A stretch of 64,000 bases of DNA from Hungatella effluvii (GTDB lineage Bacteria > Bacillota > Clostridia > Lachnospirales > Lachnospiraceae), in contig NZ_QJKD01000011.1 of the NCBI RefSeq assembly GCF_003201875.1, positions 124,001 through 188,000 of the forward strand, written 5' to 3'. Shown here in pieces: positions 31,773 through 41,444 of this stretch. Each line of letters starts with the position of its first letter. The first letter of the stretch is position 1. The translations under genes and the position numbers were made by a program. Under the pieces are notes generated by a model. It worked only from the letters and a program-made list of their open reading frames with translations, did not search any database and was not told the DNA's origin.

Positions 31773-32960
31773 ATGGAAGAGAAAAAGTTGAGAAGTGGTT
31801 TTACCACGGGTACGTGTGCGGCCTGTGCGGCGAAGGCTGCTGCGGTCATGCTGCTGCAGCGGGAAACGGTGGAGTGTGTCCAGGTGATGACGCCCGGAGG
31901 AACGAGAGCGGAGATGCTGCTGTATGATACGGAACGGACAGAACGTTCGGCGGTGTGCGCCGTCAGAAAAGACGCGGGAGATGACCCGGATGTGACGGAT
32001 CAGGCTTTGATTTATGCTTCGGTAGAGTACATAAAAGACAGCGGCGACCCGGAGAGGTGTTACCGGAACAATCATATTTTCTTAACCGGAGGCCCTGGAG
32101 TCGGGATTGTGACGAAGCCGGGCCTTGCGTGTTCTGTAGGGCTTCATGCCATCAATCCGGTACCCAGAAAGATGATATTTGAAGAAGTGGAGGCGGTGGC
32201 GCGAAGCGCGGGCTGCGAAGGACGCCTCCTTGTCCGAATATGGGTTCCGGAAGGCGCGCGTCTGGCTCTCAGCACCTTTAACCCGAAGCTTGGAATCGAG
32301 GGCGGGATCTCTGTGCTTGGAACCAGCGGGATCGTAGAGCCGATGAGCGAGGCCGCTTTAAGGGCCACCATTCAGCTGGAGTTCCATATGAAGGCCGTGG
32401 CAGGGCAGCGGGAAGTAATCTTAACACCCGGAAATTACGGGGAGAATTTTTTGAAGGAGACGTTAAATCTCTCCCTGGCCCAGGGGGTCCAGTGCAGCAA
32501 TTTCGTACAGGATTCCGTGAAAATGGCGGCGGACGAGGGGCTGGACGGTCTTCTTTTTGTCGGCCACGTCGGAAAACTGATTAAGGTGGCCGGCGGTGTC
32601 GGGAATACGCATTCAAAGTACGGGGACAGGCGTATGGAAATTATGTGGGACTGTGCCCGGGTACACTGTGAGGAGCTGGCGATAAGCGCCCGGAAACGGT
32701 TGAAAGACCAGGTGCTCGCATCCAATACGACGGAGGAGGCGGTAATCTGGCTGGAAAAGGCCGGAGTTCTGAAACCGGCGATGATGACTGCGGTGGAACG
32801 GATGAAGCAGTACGTAGAAGACTGGAGCGGGAGAGCCGTGTGCGCCGAGGTGGTGACATTTACGAACGGATACGGTATACTTGGTATGACCTGCGGGGCA
32901 GAGAATATGATTGAGGCATTTCGCATTCGGGAAGAAGCTAACGAAATGCAGAAAGAATAG
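31773..32960 (+). CDS. cbiD: Cobalt-precorrin-5B (C1)-methyltransferase CbiD
   Basis: A 395-residue enzyme methylating C1 of the corrin ring in the anaerobic pathway. It has the N-terminal signature LRSGFTTGTCAACAAKAAAV, the GDDPDVTD motif and FLTGGPGVGIVTKPGLA. The ATG at 31773 has AAAGAGG eight bases upstream; an upstream TTG lies in the -35 element and is not a start. It is first of nine genes spaced from -50 to +30 bases. Confidence 0.95.
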   Translation: MEEKKLRSGFTTGTCAACAAKAAAVMLLQRETVECVQVMTPGGTRAEMLLYDTERTERSAVCAVRKDAGDDPDVTDQALIYASVEYIKDSGDPERCYRNNHIFLTGGPGVGIVTKPGLACSVGLHAINPVPRKMIFEEVEAVARSAGCEGRLLVRIWVPEGARLALSTFNPKLGIEGGISVLGTSGIVEPMSEAALRATIQLEFHMKAVAGQREVILTPGNYGENFLKETLNLSLAQGVQCSNFVQDSVKMAADEGLDGLLFVGHVGKLIKVAGGVGNTHSKYGDRRMEIMWDCARVHCEELAISARKRLKDQVLASNTTEEAVIWLEKAGVLKPAMMTAVERMKQYVEDWSGRAVCAEVVTFTNGYGILGMTCGAENMIEAFRIREEANEMQKE

Positions 32961-32989
32961 AAGAGAAAACAAGAACAGGAGAGACAATC

Positions 32990-33667
32990 ATGTCTGGAAT
33001 TCTATACGGAATCGGCGTCGGTCCGGGAGACCCGGAATTAATGACCATAAAAGCAGCAAAGCGGATAAAGGAATGTGCGGTGATCGCCATTCCACACAGG
33101 GAAAAGGAGCAGTGCACGGCTTACCGGATCGCGCGTCAGGCGGTGCCGGAGATTGAGGAGAAAGAGTGCCTTTACCTCCCTATGCCGATGACAAAGGATA
33201 AAAAGGTGCTGGATGAAAGCCACGATCTGGCGGCCGGCGCTGTGATGGAACGGCTGGACAGAGGGGAGGACGTGGGTTTCATCACGCTGGGTGATGTGAG
33301 CATCTACTCGACCTGCAGCTATCTGCTGGAGCGCCTGTGGAGTAAAGGGTATGCGACGAGGCTGGAATGCGGGATTCCCTCATTTTCAGCGGCAGCGGCC
33401 AGGCTTGGCATGCCGCTGGTGTCCGGAGCGGAGGAGCTGCATGTGATACCGGCTACGTACCAGGTGAAGGAAGCGCTTAAGCTTCCAGGCGTCAAGGTGC
33501 TTATGAAGACGGGAAAACAGATGAAGGCAGTCAAGGAAGAGATCCGCAAATGCGGGGGCAGTGCCGTTATGGTGGAAAACTGCGGCATGGATGATGAACG
33601 GATTTTTATGTCCCTGGAGGAAATACCGGATGAGCCGGGATATTATTCACTGTTGATTGTGAGGTAG
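32990..33667 (+). CDS. cbiL: Precorrin-2 / cobalt-factor II C20-methyltransferase CbiL
   Basis: A 225-residue SAM-dependent tetrapyrrole methylase. It begins LYGIGVGPGDPELMTIKA, the CbiL-type glycine loop, and contains GDVSIYSTCSYLLERL and the IPSFSAAAARLG segment that separates CbiL from the other corrin methylases. It adds the C20 methyl group at an early step. Located 29 bases after cbiD with its own ribosome site (AGGAGAG). Confidence 0.93.
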   Translation: MSGILYGIGVGPGDPELMTIKAAKRIKECAVIAIPHREKEQCTAYRIARQAVPEIEEKECLYLPMPMTKDKKVLDESHDLAAGAVMERLDRGEDVGFITLGDVSIYSTCSYLLERLWSKGYATRLECGIPSFSAAAARLGMPLVSGAEELHVIPATYQVKEALKLPGVKVLMKTGKQMKAVKEEIRKCGGSAVMVENCGMDDERIFMSLEEIPDEPGYYSLLIVR

Positions 33668-33669
33668 AG

Positions 33670-34464
33670 ATGGTACATATCGTAGGAGCAGGTCCGGGAG
33701 CACCGGATCTTATTACCGTCCGTGGGAAGGAACTGATCTCCCAGGCGGATACAATTATTTACGCAGGCTCGCTGGTAAATCCGGCGCTGCTGGAATACAG
33801 AAAAGAAGGGTGCCGCGTGTTAAACAGCGCGTATATGACGCTCGATCAGGTCGTAGAGGCGGTCCGTGAGACCGAGTCAGAGGGTAAGATGACAGTCCGC
33901 CTGCACACGGGAGACCCCTGCATCTATGGGGCGATCCGGGAACAGATGGATGAATTTGACCGTTTGGGGATCTCCTATCAAGTCTGCCCGGGAGTCAGCT
34001 CCTTCTGTGGAGCCGCCGCAGCCTTGAATATGGAATACACGCTTCCGGAGATATCCCAGAGTGTGGTGATTACCAGGATGGCAGGGCGGACTCCGGTTCC
34101 GGAGCGGGAATCCATCGCTTCTTTTGCGGCGCATGGAGCGACCATGGTCCTGTTCTTAAGCTCAGGCATGGTGGCAGAGCTGGCGGATGAGCTGATGCGC
34201 GGCGGATACGGGGCGGACACTCCGGCGGCCATCGTCTATCGGGCTACCTGGGATGATGAGAAGAAGGTCGTCTGCACGGTGGGAACGCTGGCAGAGCGGG
34301 CGGCCAGGGAGCAGATCAGGAAAACAGCCCTGATCATCGTGGGAAACGCGGTGAGCCAGAGCGGGTATGCCCTTTCGAAACTGTATGATTCAGGATTTAC
34401 GACGGAATACAGGAAGGGAAGTGATTCTGAGGGGGCAGCACTGGCACAGAAAGAGGGGAAATGA
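33670..34464 (+). CDS. cbiF: Cobalt-precorrin-4 C11-methyltransferase CbiF
   Basis: A 264-residue tetrapyrrole methylase. VHIVGAGPGAPDLITVRG at the N-terminus and LHTGDPCIYGAIREQMD are CbiF/CobM features, as is VCPGVSSFCGAAAALN. It starts two bases after cbiL and overlaps cbiG by four bases (ATGA). The C-terminal 20 residues are extended and acidic. Confidence 0.93.
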   Translation: MVHIVGAGPGAPDLITVRGKELISQADTIIYAGSLVNPALLEYRKEGCRVLNSAYMTLDQVVEAVRETESEGKMTVRLHTGDPCIYGAIREQMDEFDRLGISYQVCPGVSSFCGAAAALNMEYTLPEISQSVVITRMAGRTPVPERESIASFAAHGATMVLFLSSGMVAELADELMRGGYGADTPAAIVYRATWDDEKKVVCTVGTLAERAAREQIRKTALIIVGNAVSQSGYALSKLYDSGFTTEYRKGSDSEGAALAQKEGK

Positions 34465-35552
34465 TGAGGCTTTCGCTGATTTGTTTTACAGGAGCGGGGG
34501 CGAAGCTTGGCGCCCGGCTGTTGAAGGAACTGAAACGGGACGGTCATGAATGCCGCGGGTACGTGCTGGAGAAGTTTTTGAACCCGTTTCACGAGGCAAA
34601 TGGTCTGGAACCCTTAAAATCCAGCCTTCAGGAATGGACCGGGAACCAGTTTGAGACGCGGGATGGGCTGATTTTCATTGGGGCCGCAGGGATCGCCGTC
34701 AGGGCCATTGCACCGTGGGTAAAGGACAAGAGGACGGATCCGGCCGTTGTGGTGATCGATGATAGCGGCCGCTTTTCCATTTCCCTTCTGTCCGGCCATT
34801 TGGGAGGAGCCAATGGGCTGGCGGAAGAGACGGCGAAGCTGACGGGAGGAATCCCCGTTATCACCACGGCCACGGATATCCATGGCCGCTTCGCAGTGGA
34901 TAATTTTGCAAAGGAGCAGGGGCTTTGGATCTCGGATATGAAGACGGCAAAGGCGGTGTCCGCCGATGTCCTGGCCGGTGAGCCGGTGGGATTTTTCAGC
35001 GATTTCCCCGCAGCGGGAAGCGTGCCGGAGGGCTTTACCCAGAAGGAAAGCTGTAAAAGAAATGTCTGGATTACGGTGAAGCGTTATCCGGAGAACTATG
35101 ACTTTCTGAAGCTGTTCCTGCCGGAAGGCGGAGAGGTGCTCCGTCTGGTACCCCGGATTGTGATCCTGGGAATCGGCTGTAAGAGGGGCACGGAAAAAGA
35201 AAGAATAGAAGCAGCCGTGGAGGAGGCATTAAGCCGTTGGAACATCGAGCCGGAGAGTGCGGCCGCTGTGGCGACAATCGATATAAAGAAAGAGGAAGCC
35301 GGACTCCTTTCCTATGTAAGGGAGCATGGTCTCTCCTTTCAAACGTATTCGGCCGAACGGCTGCTGCAGGCGGAGGGGGAATTCTCCCCGTCTTCTTTTG
35401 TTAAGGAGATCACAGGCGTGGACAACGTCTGCGAGCGGGCCGCCGTAAGCCTTGCAGAGGACTTAGGCGGAGGAAAACTGATGATGAGAAAACAGGCGGG
35501 CGGCGGCGTCACGGTGGCGGCCGCAGTTCGGGATTGGAAGGTGAAGCTGTGA
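34461..35552 (+). CDS. cbiG: Cobalt-precorrin-5A hydrolase CbiG
   Basis: A 363-residue protein that opens the lactone ring and releases acetaldehyde in the anaerobic pathway. The N-terminal part has GLIFIGAAGIAVRAIAPWV, then DKRTDPAVVVIDDSGRF and LLSGHLGGANGLA; the C-terminal CbiG_C domain starts near ILGIGCKRGTEKERIEAAV. CbiG confirms the oxygen-independent route. Its end overlaps the start of cbiH by four bases. Confidence 0.94.
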   Translation: MMRLSLICFTGAGAKLGARLLKELKRDGHECRGYVLEKFLNPFHEANGLEPLKSSLQEWTGNQFETRDGLIFIGAAGIAVRAIAPWVKDKRTDPAVVVIDDSGRFSISLLSGHLGGANGLAEETAKLTGGIPVITTATDIHGRFAVDNFAKEQGLWISDMKTAKAVSADVLAGEPVGFFSDFPAAGSVPEGFTQKESCKRNVWITVKRYPENYDFLKLFLPEGGEVLRLVPRIVILGIGCKRGTEKERIEAAVEEALSRWNIEPESAAAVATIDIKKEEAGLLSYVREHGLSFQTYSAERLLQAEGEFSPSSFVKEITGVDNVCERAAVSLAEDLGGGKLMMRKQAGGGVTVAAAVRDWKVKL

Positions 35553-36289
35553 AGCAGACAGGGAAATTATACGTGGTGGGAATCGGACCGGGTTCCTACG
35601 AACAGATGACAATAAAGGCGGTTCGCGCCATGGAAGAGAGTCAGGTGGTGGTCGGCTATACGGTGTATGCGGATTTGATGCGGGAACATTTTCCCGGAAA
35701 AGAGTGGATCACCACGCCTATGAGGCAGGAGACAGAACGGTGCCGTATGGCAATCGAGAAGGCGGAGGCCGGCATGACGGTGGCGCTGATCTGCAGCGGG
35801 GACGCCGGTGTGTACGGAATGAGCGGCCTTATCCTGGAGCTGGTGGGAGAATCGAATTCCCCGACCGTGGAGGTGATTCCCGGAGTGACGGCGGCGTTAA
35901 GCGGCGGTGCCTTGCTGGGTGCGCCTCTGGGGCACGATTTTGCCGTGATCAGCTTAAGCGATTTACTGACTCCGATGGAGCTGATCGAGGACAGGCTTTT
36001 GCACGCGGCAAAGGCGGATCTGGCCATATGCCTCTATAATCCCTCCAGCCGGAAGCGGTCGGATTACTTAAGACGGGCGTGTGACATCATGCTCACCGCC
36101 AAGAAGCCGGAAACGGTCTGCGGCATTGCAAAGAATATCGGCCGGGAAGGGGAGTCCATGGAGCTTATGACGCTTTCCGAATTAAGGGACACATCTACCG
36201 ACATGTTTACCACCGTGTTCATCGGCAATGAGAAGACAAAGGCGGTAAACGGGAGGATGGTAACGCCGAGAGGGTACCGGAATGTGTAG
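35549..36289 (+). CDS. cbiH: Cobalt-precorrin-3B C17-methyltransferase CbiH
   Basis: A 246-residue methylase catalysing ring contraction and C17 methylation. LYVVGIGPGSYEQMTIKAV, VALICSGDAGVYGMSGL and VIPGVTAALSGGALLGAPLG are CbiH/CobJ features. I chose the GTG at 35549, eight bases after GGAAGG and overlapping the cbiG stop; a TTG at 35534 is less likely. Its end overlaps the next gene by eight bases. Confidence 0.92.
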   Translation: MKQTGKLYVVGIGPGSYEQMTIKAVRAMEESQVVVGYTVYADLMREHFPGKEWITTPMRQETERCRMAIEKAEAGMTVALICSGDAGVYGMSGLILELVGESNSPTVEVIPGVTAALSGGALLGAPLGHDFAVISLSDLLTPMELIEDRLLHAAKADLAICLYNPSSRKRSDYLRRACDIMLTAKKPETVCGIAKNIGREGESMELMTLSELRDTSTDMFTTVFIGNEKTKAVNGRMVTPRGYRNV

Positions 36290-37763
36290 GATTTTAATCT
36301 TCGGAGGCACTACGGAAGGCCGTCTTCTTGCCGAATACTGCCACCAGCAGGAAATAGAGGCGTACGTCAGCGTTGTCAGCGGTTACGGTGCGGATCTGCT
36401 ACCGGAAAGTGAATATCTCCATGTGCTTTCGGGCCGCATGGCCGGGGAGGCGATGGAAGGCTTCATGAAGCGGGCATCCATCCGCGCTGTCTTTGACGCG
36501 ACCCATCCGTATGCCGCGGAGGCAACCAGAAATATAAAGGAAGCCTGCGGCCGCGCCGGGGTCTCCTATCTGCGGGTGACGCGGGAGTCTGCCGCAGCGG
36601 AGAATCCTGGAGGTGACAGCGGCAAAGGCCCAGCCGCAGCATTTGCATCTCAAGTCGTATACGTGCATTCCGTAGAGGAAGCCGTCTGTTACTTGAAGGA
36701 CAGGGAGGGAGACATCCTCGTGACTACGGGGAGTAAGGAACTTGCCGCCTATACAGCGCTTCCGGGATATGAGGAAAGGCTTTACGTGCGGGTTCTTCCC
36801 TCCTGCGCCGCCATATCCGCCTGCGAAGACATCGGAATAAGAGGAAAACGCATCATCGCCATGCAGGGCCCGTTTTCCGAAGAAATGAACCGGGCCATGA
36901 TGCGGCAGCTGGGAGTCCGCTATCTGGTGACAAAGGAAGCGGGGACAGCGGGAGGCTTTTTAGAAAAGCTCTCCGCGGCGGAAGCGCTTTCCGTGACAGC
37001 GGTTGTGATTGGAAGACCGTTGGAGGAGAGAGACGGAATTACATTGGACGCGGCAAAAATACTCCTGAAAGAAGCGGGAACCGTATCCGCCAAACGGAAG
37101 CTTTCTCTCATCGGGACAGGGATGGGAGGCCCGGGCCAGATGACGCTTGCGGCCGCTGAGGCGCTGAAACGGTGTGATGTCCTATTTGGTGCCAGACGTA
37201 TGACGGACGCGGCGGAGAGGCTGGGAGAACCGGTGTCGAAAATCCTGCGGGTTCCGATTTATGGGAACCGTGAGATCCTGGAATGGCTTGAGAGTCATCC
37301 GGAGCATAAAAGAGCCGGTGTCCTGTATTCCGGCGACACGGGGTTTTACAGCGGCGCGTCCGGTATGGCCGCCGTGCTTTCGGAAAAACCGTACTGCGAT
37401 TCCTATGAATTCACCACTTACCCGGGGATTTCGTCCGTGTCGTACTTATGTGCCAAAATGGGACGAAGCTGGGAGCATGTGAAACTGATCAGCCTGCACG
37501 GGCGGGACTGCGACGCGGTCCAGGCGCTGGCTCAGAATCCGGCGGTATTTACGCTGCTGGGCGGGGCGCATACGGTAAAGGAACTCTGTGAGCAGCTTTT
37601 GAGAGCCGGGCTTACCGACGTGAGAATCACTGCGGGAGAGCGGCTCTCCTATGCCGATGAGCGGATTGTGACCGGAACGCCGGACCAGCTTGCAGCCATG
37701 GAATTTACAAGCCTGGCTGTGATTCTGATGGAACGGAACGAAGAGTGTGAGGGAGGCAGATGA
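36282..37763 (+). CDS. cbiJ-cbiE: Fused precorrin-6A reductase CbiJ and precorrin-6B C5-methyltransferase CbiE
   Basis: A 493-residue two-domain protein. Residues 1 to about 265 are CbiJ/CobK (ILIFGGTTEGRLLAEY, ATHPYAAEATRNIKEA, GRPLEERDGIT). Residues from about 270 are CbiE, a tetrapyrrole methylase (LSLIGTGMGGPGQMTLAA, YSGDTGFYSGASG, YPGISSVSYLCAKMG). The two activities act at neighbouring steps (reduction, then C5 methylation), so the fusion could channel an unstable intermediate. The reading frame runs through without a break. The stop overlaps the next start by four bases. Confidence 0.92.
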   Translation: MCRILIFGGTTEGRLLAEYCHQQEIEAYVSVVSGYGADLLPESEYLHVLSGRMAGEAMEGFMKRASIRAVFDATHPYAAEATRNIKEACGRAGVSYLRVTRESAAAENPGGDSGKGPAAAFASQVVYVHSVEEAVCYLKDREGDILVTTGSKELAAYTALPGYEERLYVRVLPSCAAISACEDIGIRGKRIIAMQGPFSEEMNRAMMRQLGVRYLVTKEAGTAGGFLEKLSAAEALSVTAVVIGRPLEERDGITLDAAKILLKEAGTVSAKRKLSLIGTGMGGPGQMTLAAAEALKRCDVLFGARRMTDAAERLGEPVSKILRVPIYGNREILEWLESHPEHKRAGVLYSGDTGFYSGASGMAAVLSEKPYCDSYEFTTYPGISSVSYLCAKMGRSWEHVKLISLHGRDCDAVQALAQNPAVFTLLGGAHTVKELCEQLLRAGLTDVRITAGERLSYADERIVTGTPDQLAAMEFTSLAVILMERNEECEGGR

Positions 37764-39760
37764 GAGACGAATGGTTTATCCGGGGAGAGGTCCCCATGAC
37801 GAAGAGCGAGGTTCGTGCCGTTTCGGTGGAGAAGCTGGAGCTTTCGCCCGATTCGGTCCTCTATGATATCGGAGCGGGGACCGGTTCCGTGTCGGTGGAG
37901 GCCGCGGCTTTTATGCCGGAAGGCACAGTCTATGCGGTCGAGAAGAAGCGGGAGGCCGTGGAGCTGCTGGAGAAAAACAGGAAAAAGTTTCAGGCGGAGC
38001 AGATTCGAATCATAGAAGGCGCGGCCCCGGAGGCTTTAGAGGGTCTGGAGGCGCCTACCCATGCATTTCTGGGAGGAACCTCCGGCAAAATGGCAGATAT
38101 TCTTTCTCTGCTGCTGGCAAAGAATCCCGAGGTCCGGGTGGTGGTGAATGCGATCACGCTGGAGTCCGTTTCGAAGGTGATGGAATGGACTGCCGACCAC
38201 GGGATCGAGGCCGATATCGTTCTGGTGTCAGTTTCGCGGGCGAAGGCGGCGGGGCGGGTCCACATGATGATAGCTCAGAACCCTGTTTATGTGATTTCCT
38301 TTGGGGGGAGAGAGACAGGGGGCGTGAAAGCGGCAAAGCAAGCGGTGACAGCCGAAAAGGCCTCCGGCTCAGAAACTGCATATCCGCGTTTGATGCTTGC
38401 CGCACCGAAGAGCGGCAGCGGAAAAACGATGATGACCTGCGGACTGCTGGCCGCATGGAAAAAGCGGGAGATAGAATGCCGGGCGTTTAAGTGCGGGCCT
38501 GACTACATCGATCCCATGTTTCACAAGTATGTGCTGGGAATTGACGGTGGGAATCTGGATACCTTTTTTCTGCCTGAGGAAGAGGTTCGAAATCAGTTTA
38601 AGGACCTGGCAGCCGGTGCTGACCTTTCGGTGGTGGAAGGCGTGATGGGATATTACGACGGTGTCGGAGGAAATGACACTTGGGCCAGCTCCTACGACAC
38701 GGCCCGCGCCCTTGACGCACCTGTCGTACTGGTTCTGGACTGCAAGGGAGCCTCGCTTTCCCTGGCGGCAGAAATAAAAGGATTTCTGGAATATAGAAAA
38801 GACAGCCGTATACGCGGCGTTATCCTAAACAGGATCTCTCCGGTGATGGCGGAACGCCTCGTGCCGGAGATCGAAAAGCTGGGAATTTCCGTGTTCGGCT
38901 ATCTGCCGGAATGCGACGCGGCAAAAGTAACCAGCCGTCATCTCGGACTTGTGATTCCGGAGGAGTCGGGAGCCCTGCGGGAGCGGCTGGAACTGTTGGC
39001 TTTGGAGATTGAGAAGACCGTAGATGTGGAAGGGCTTTTACGGCTGGCCGGCGGTGCCGGGGAATTGAAGAACGACGGTGAAGCGGCGGAGGGCAGCGCT
39101 GAATCCGTAATCGGCGTTGAAGCACCCGGAACGGAACGCATACGGATCGGTATTGCCAGAGACGAGGCTTTCTGTTTTTATTATCAGGAAAATATAAAGC
39201 TTTTTGAGAGCCTGGGAGCCGAGTTCGTGGAATTTGATCCCATGCGGGACGAGCATCTGCCAAAGGAAATTGCCGGGCTGATGCTCGGCGGCGGTTACCC
39301 GGAACTCTATGCCGAAAGATTGTCGGCCAACGGCTCCCTTTTAAGAGAAATAAAAGAAGCGGCGGCCGGCGGAATGCCCATACTCGCGGAGTGCGGCGGC
39401 TTCCTCTATCTTCATGAGGAGCTGGAGACGAAGGAGGGGGAGGTCCTTCCCATGGCGGGAGTCATCGCGGGGCGGGCATTTCCAACCGGAAAACTGTCCC
39501 GTTTCGGATACATCGGGCTCGTGCCCTATGGGGACACTCCGCTTTTGAAAGAAGGGGAAGAGATCCGCGGCCATGAATTCCACTACTGGGACAGCACGGC
39601 CTGCGGAAATGCGATGAAGGCCGTGAAACCAGGCGGAAAGAGAAGCTGGGACTGCATTCATGCAGATGGCGGTCTGCTGGCCGGTTTCCCCCATCTTTAT
39701 TATCCATCAAATCCGTCTGCCGCAGAGCGGTGGCTGGAGCTTTGCAGGAAAGGAACTTAA
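37760..39760 (+). CDS. cbiT-cbiA: Fused C15-methyltransferase/decarboxylase CbiT and cobyrinate a,c-diamide synthase CbiA
   Basis: A 666-residue fusion. Residues 1-190 are CbiT, a class I methyltransferase (LYDIGAGTGSVSVEAA is the SAM loop; HAFLGGTSGKM). From about residue 207 it is CbiA: P-loop APKSGSGKTMMTCGLL, KCGPDYIDPMFHKY, VVEGVMGYYDGVGG, and a glutaminase-like domain with GGGYPELYAE, nucleophile Cys in LAECGGFLYL, and HEFHYWD. CbiT acts before and CbiA after the methyl migration, which needs CbiC, and CbiC is not in this window. An Ala/Glu-rich linker joins the CbiA halves. Confidence 0.92.
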   Translation: MRDEWFIRGEVPMTKSEVRAVSVEKLELSPDSVLYDIGAGTGSVSVEAAAFMPEGTVYAVEKKREAVELLEKNRKKFQAEQIRIIEGAAPEALEGLEAPTHAFLGGTSGKMADILSLLLAKNPEVRVVVNAITLESVSKVMEWTADHGIEADIVLVSVSRAKAAGRVHMMIAQNPVYVISFGGRETGGVKAAKQAVTAEKASGSETAYPRLMLAAPKSGSGKTMMTCGLLAAWKKREIECRAFKCGPDYIDPMFHKYVLGIDGGNLDTFFLPEEEVRNQFKDLAAGADLSVVEGVMGYYDGVGGNDTWASSYDTARALDAPVVLVLDCKGASLSLAAEIKGFLEYRKDSRIRGVILNRISPVMAERLVPEIEKLGISVFGYLPECDAAKVTSRHLGLVIPEESGALRERLELLALEIEKTVDVEGLLRLAGGAGELKNDGEAAEGSAESVIGVEAPGTERIRIGIARDEAFCFYYQENIKLFESLGAEFVEFDPMRDEHLPKEIAGLMLGGGYPELYAERLSANGSLLREIKEAAAGGMPILAECGGFLYLHEELETKEGEVLPMAGVIAGRAFPTGKLSRFGYIGLVPYGDTPLLKEGEEIRGHEFHYWDSTACGNAMKAVKPGGKRSWDCIHADGGLLAGFPHLYYPSNPSAAERWLELCRKGT

Positions 39761-39763
39761 GTC

Positions 39764-41389
39764 ATGACAGAAGAATTGAACATACGGCGGGGCGTCTCAG
39801 AGGACATTTCCGAACTGGTGCGGTTATACGACGAGACGGTCGAGCATCTGGAAAGCCATGTCAACTATCCGGGCTGGAAAAAGGGAGTCTATCCCGGAAG
39901 GGACGCGGCGGAAGAGGGAGTGGAGACAGGCACACTCTATGTGGCGGAGACTAAAGGCCGCATCATCGGTTCCATCATATTAAATGGAAAGCAGGAGGCC
40001 GCATACAACGGTGTCTCCTGGGGCGTGGAGGCAGAGCCGGAAGAGGTAATGGTGATCCATACATTTCTCGTTCACCCTGATTTCCGGAAATCAGGCGCGG
40101 GGAAATTCCTGATGGAGTTTGCGGAAGTGCAGGCCTTGAGGGAAGGAAAGAAGACAATCCGTCTTGACGTATACGAGAAAAATGAACCCGCAGTCCGGCT
40201 CTATGAGCGGCAGGGATACCGCTATGTGGCGACTGTGGATCTGGGACTGGGCTCCTGGGGCCTTCCGTGGTTTAAACTCTATGAGAGAACGGCAGAAGAG
40301 TGCTTAAACGGGGTGTTGTCCAGGATATCCCCTCTTTCTGCAGGTGCCATGGAACTGGCCTCTCTCACATGGAGCCATGTGGCGAAGCCGCTCTACAGCC
40401 TGGGGATTCTCGAAGAGGACGTAATAAAGATCGCCGGAATATCAGAGACCCAGCATGTCGATATCGGTAACCGGGCGCTGATTATCATGTGCAGTGATAA
40501 CGGCATTGTAGAAGAAGGGGTAACTCAGACCGGACAGGAAGTCACAGCCGTGGTAACTGAAAATATGACGGATGGAAACAGCAGTGTCTGCCTCATGGCT
40601 GACCGGGCGGGAGTGGACGTGTTTCCGGTGGATATCGGAGTCTCCAGAGATCTGCGTTCCGGCGCCAGGAATCCGCTGATACGGAAAAAACTGGCTTATG
40701 GAACAAAGAATTTCCATAAGGAACCGGCCATGACCCGGGAGACCGCTGTATCTGCCATTGCCGCGGGACTTAGCGTGGCAGGGGAGCTGAAGGAAAAAGG
40801 GTACCGTCTGATCGCCACCGGAGAGATGGGGATCGGCAACACCACGACGAGCAGCGCCGTGGCGGCCATGCTGCTGGATCGTGATCCGGCTGAAATGACG
40901 GGCCGCGGGGCGGGACTGTCGGACGAGGGCCTGATGAAAAAAGTATCCGTTATCCGGGAAGCTGTGAAACGGTACGGACCGGAATGCAGCGATGCCATCG
41001 ATGTGATCGCCCATGTGGGCGGTTTAGATCTCGCCGGTCTTACCGGCGTCTTTTTAGGGGGCGCGGTCTACCGCATTCCCGTTCTGATCGACGGCTTTAT
41101 CTCGGGCACTGCGGCGCTTGCCGCAGCAAAGCTGGCGCCGGCCGCCCGCGATTATATGCTGGCCACCCACGTTTCGGCGGAACCGGCGGGACGATTGCTC
41201 CTGGATGAACTGGGCTTAAAGCCATTTGTAGCGGCAGGAATGTGTCTGGGGGAGGGGACCGGCGCGGTGGCGTCCATCCCGCTTCTCGATATGGCGCTGG
41301 AGGTTTATACCAAAATGAGCACATTTCAGGATATTCAGATTGAGGAGTACAAGCCGCTGGCGTCTCAGAGAAATTCCGGGACGCAGTAG
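39764..41389 (+). CDS. cobT: Fusion of a GNAT acetyltransferase with CobT (nicotinate-nucleotide:base phosphoribosyltransferase)
   Basis: A 541-residue protein. Residues 1-175 are a GNAT acetyltransferase: the acetyl-CoA loop is RKSGAGKFL (108-116) after strand VIHTFLVHPDF, and LYERQGYRYVA is the usual C-terminal motif. Residues from about 180 are CobT (ALIIMCSDNGIVEEGV, GEMGIGNTTTSSAV, GGLDLAGLTGVFLG and GEGTGAVASIPLLDMA, with the catalytic Glu). CobT activates the lower-ligand base of cobalamin. The acetyltransferase could modify the ligand base, an aminopropanol-type compound or nothing related. There is no stop or frameshift at the junction. Confidence 0.9.
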   Translation: MTEELNIRRGVSEDISELVRLYDETVEHLESHVNYPGWKKGVYPGRDAAEEGVETGTLYVAETKGRIIGSIILNGKQEAAYNGVSWGVEAEPEEVMVIHTFLVHPDFRKSGAGKFLMEFAEVQALREGKKTIRLDVYEKNEPAVRLYERQGYRYVATVDLGLGSWGLPWFKLYERTAEECLNGVLSRISPLSAGAMELASLTWSHVAKPLYSLGILEEDVIKIAGISETQHVDIGNRALIIMCSDNGIVEEGVTQTGQEVTAVVTENMTDGNSSVCLMADRAGVDVFPVDIGVSRDLRSGARNPLIRKKLAYGTKNFHKEPAMTRETAVSAIAAGLSVAGELKEKGYRLIATGEMGIGNTTTSSAVAAMLLDRDPAEMTGRGAGLSDEGLMKKVSVIREAVKRYGPECSDAIDVIAHVGGLDLAGLTGVFLGGAVYRIPVLIDGFISGTAALAAAKLAPAARDYMLATHVSAEPAGRLLLDELGLKPFVAAGMCLGEGTGAVASIPLLDMALEVYTKMSTFQDIQIEEYKPLASQRNSGTQ

Positions 41390-41444
41390 CAGTGAATCCC
41401 GGCGGCACCAGGGCATGCTGGTGCTTACAGCGAGGAGGAAGAGG

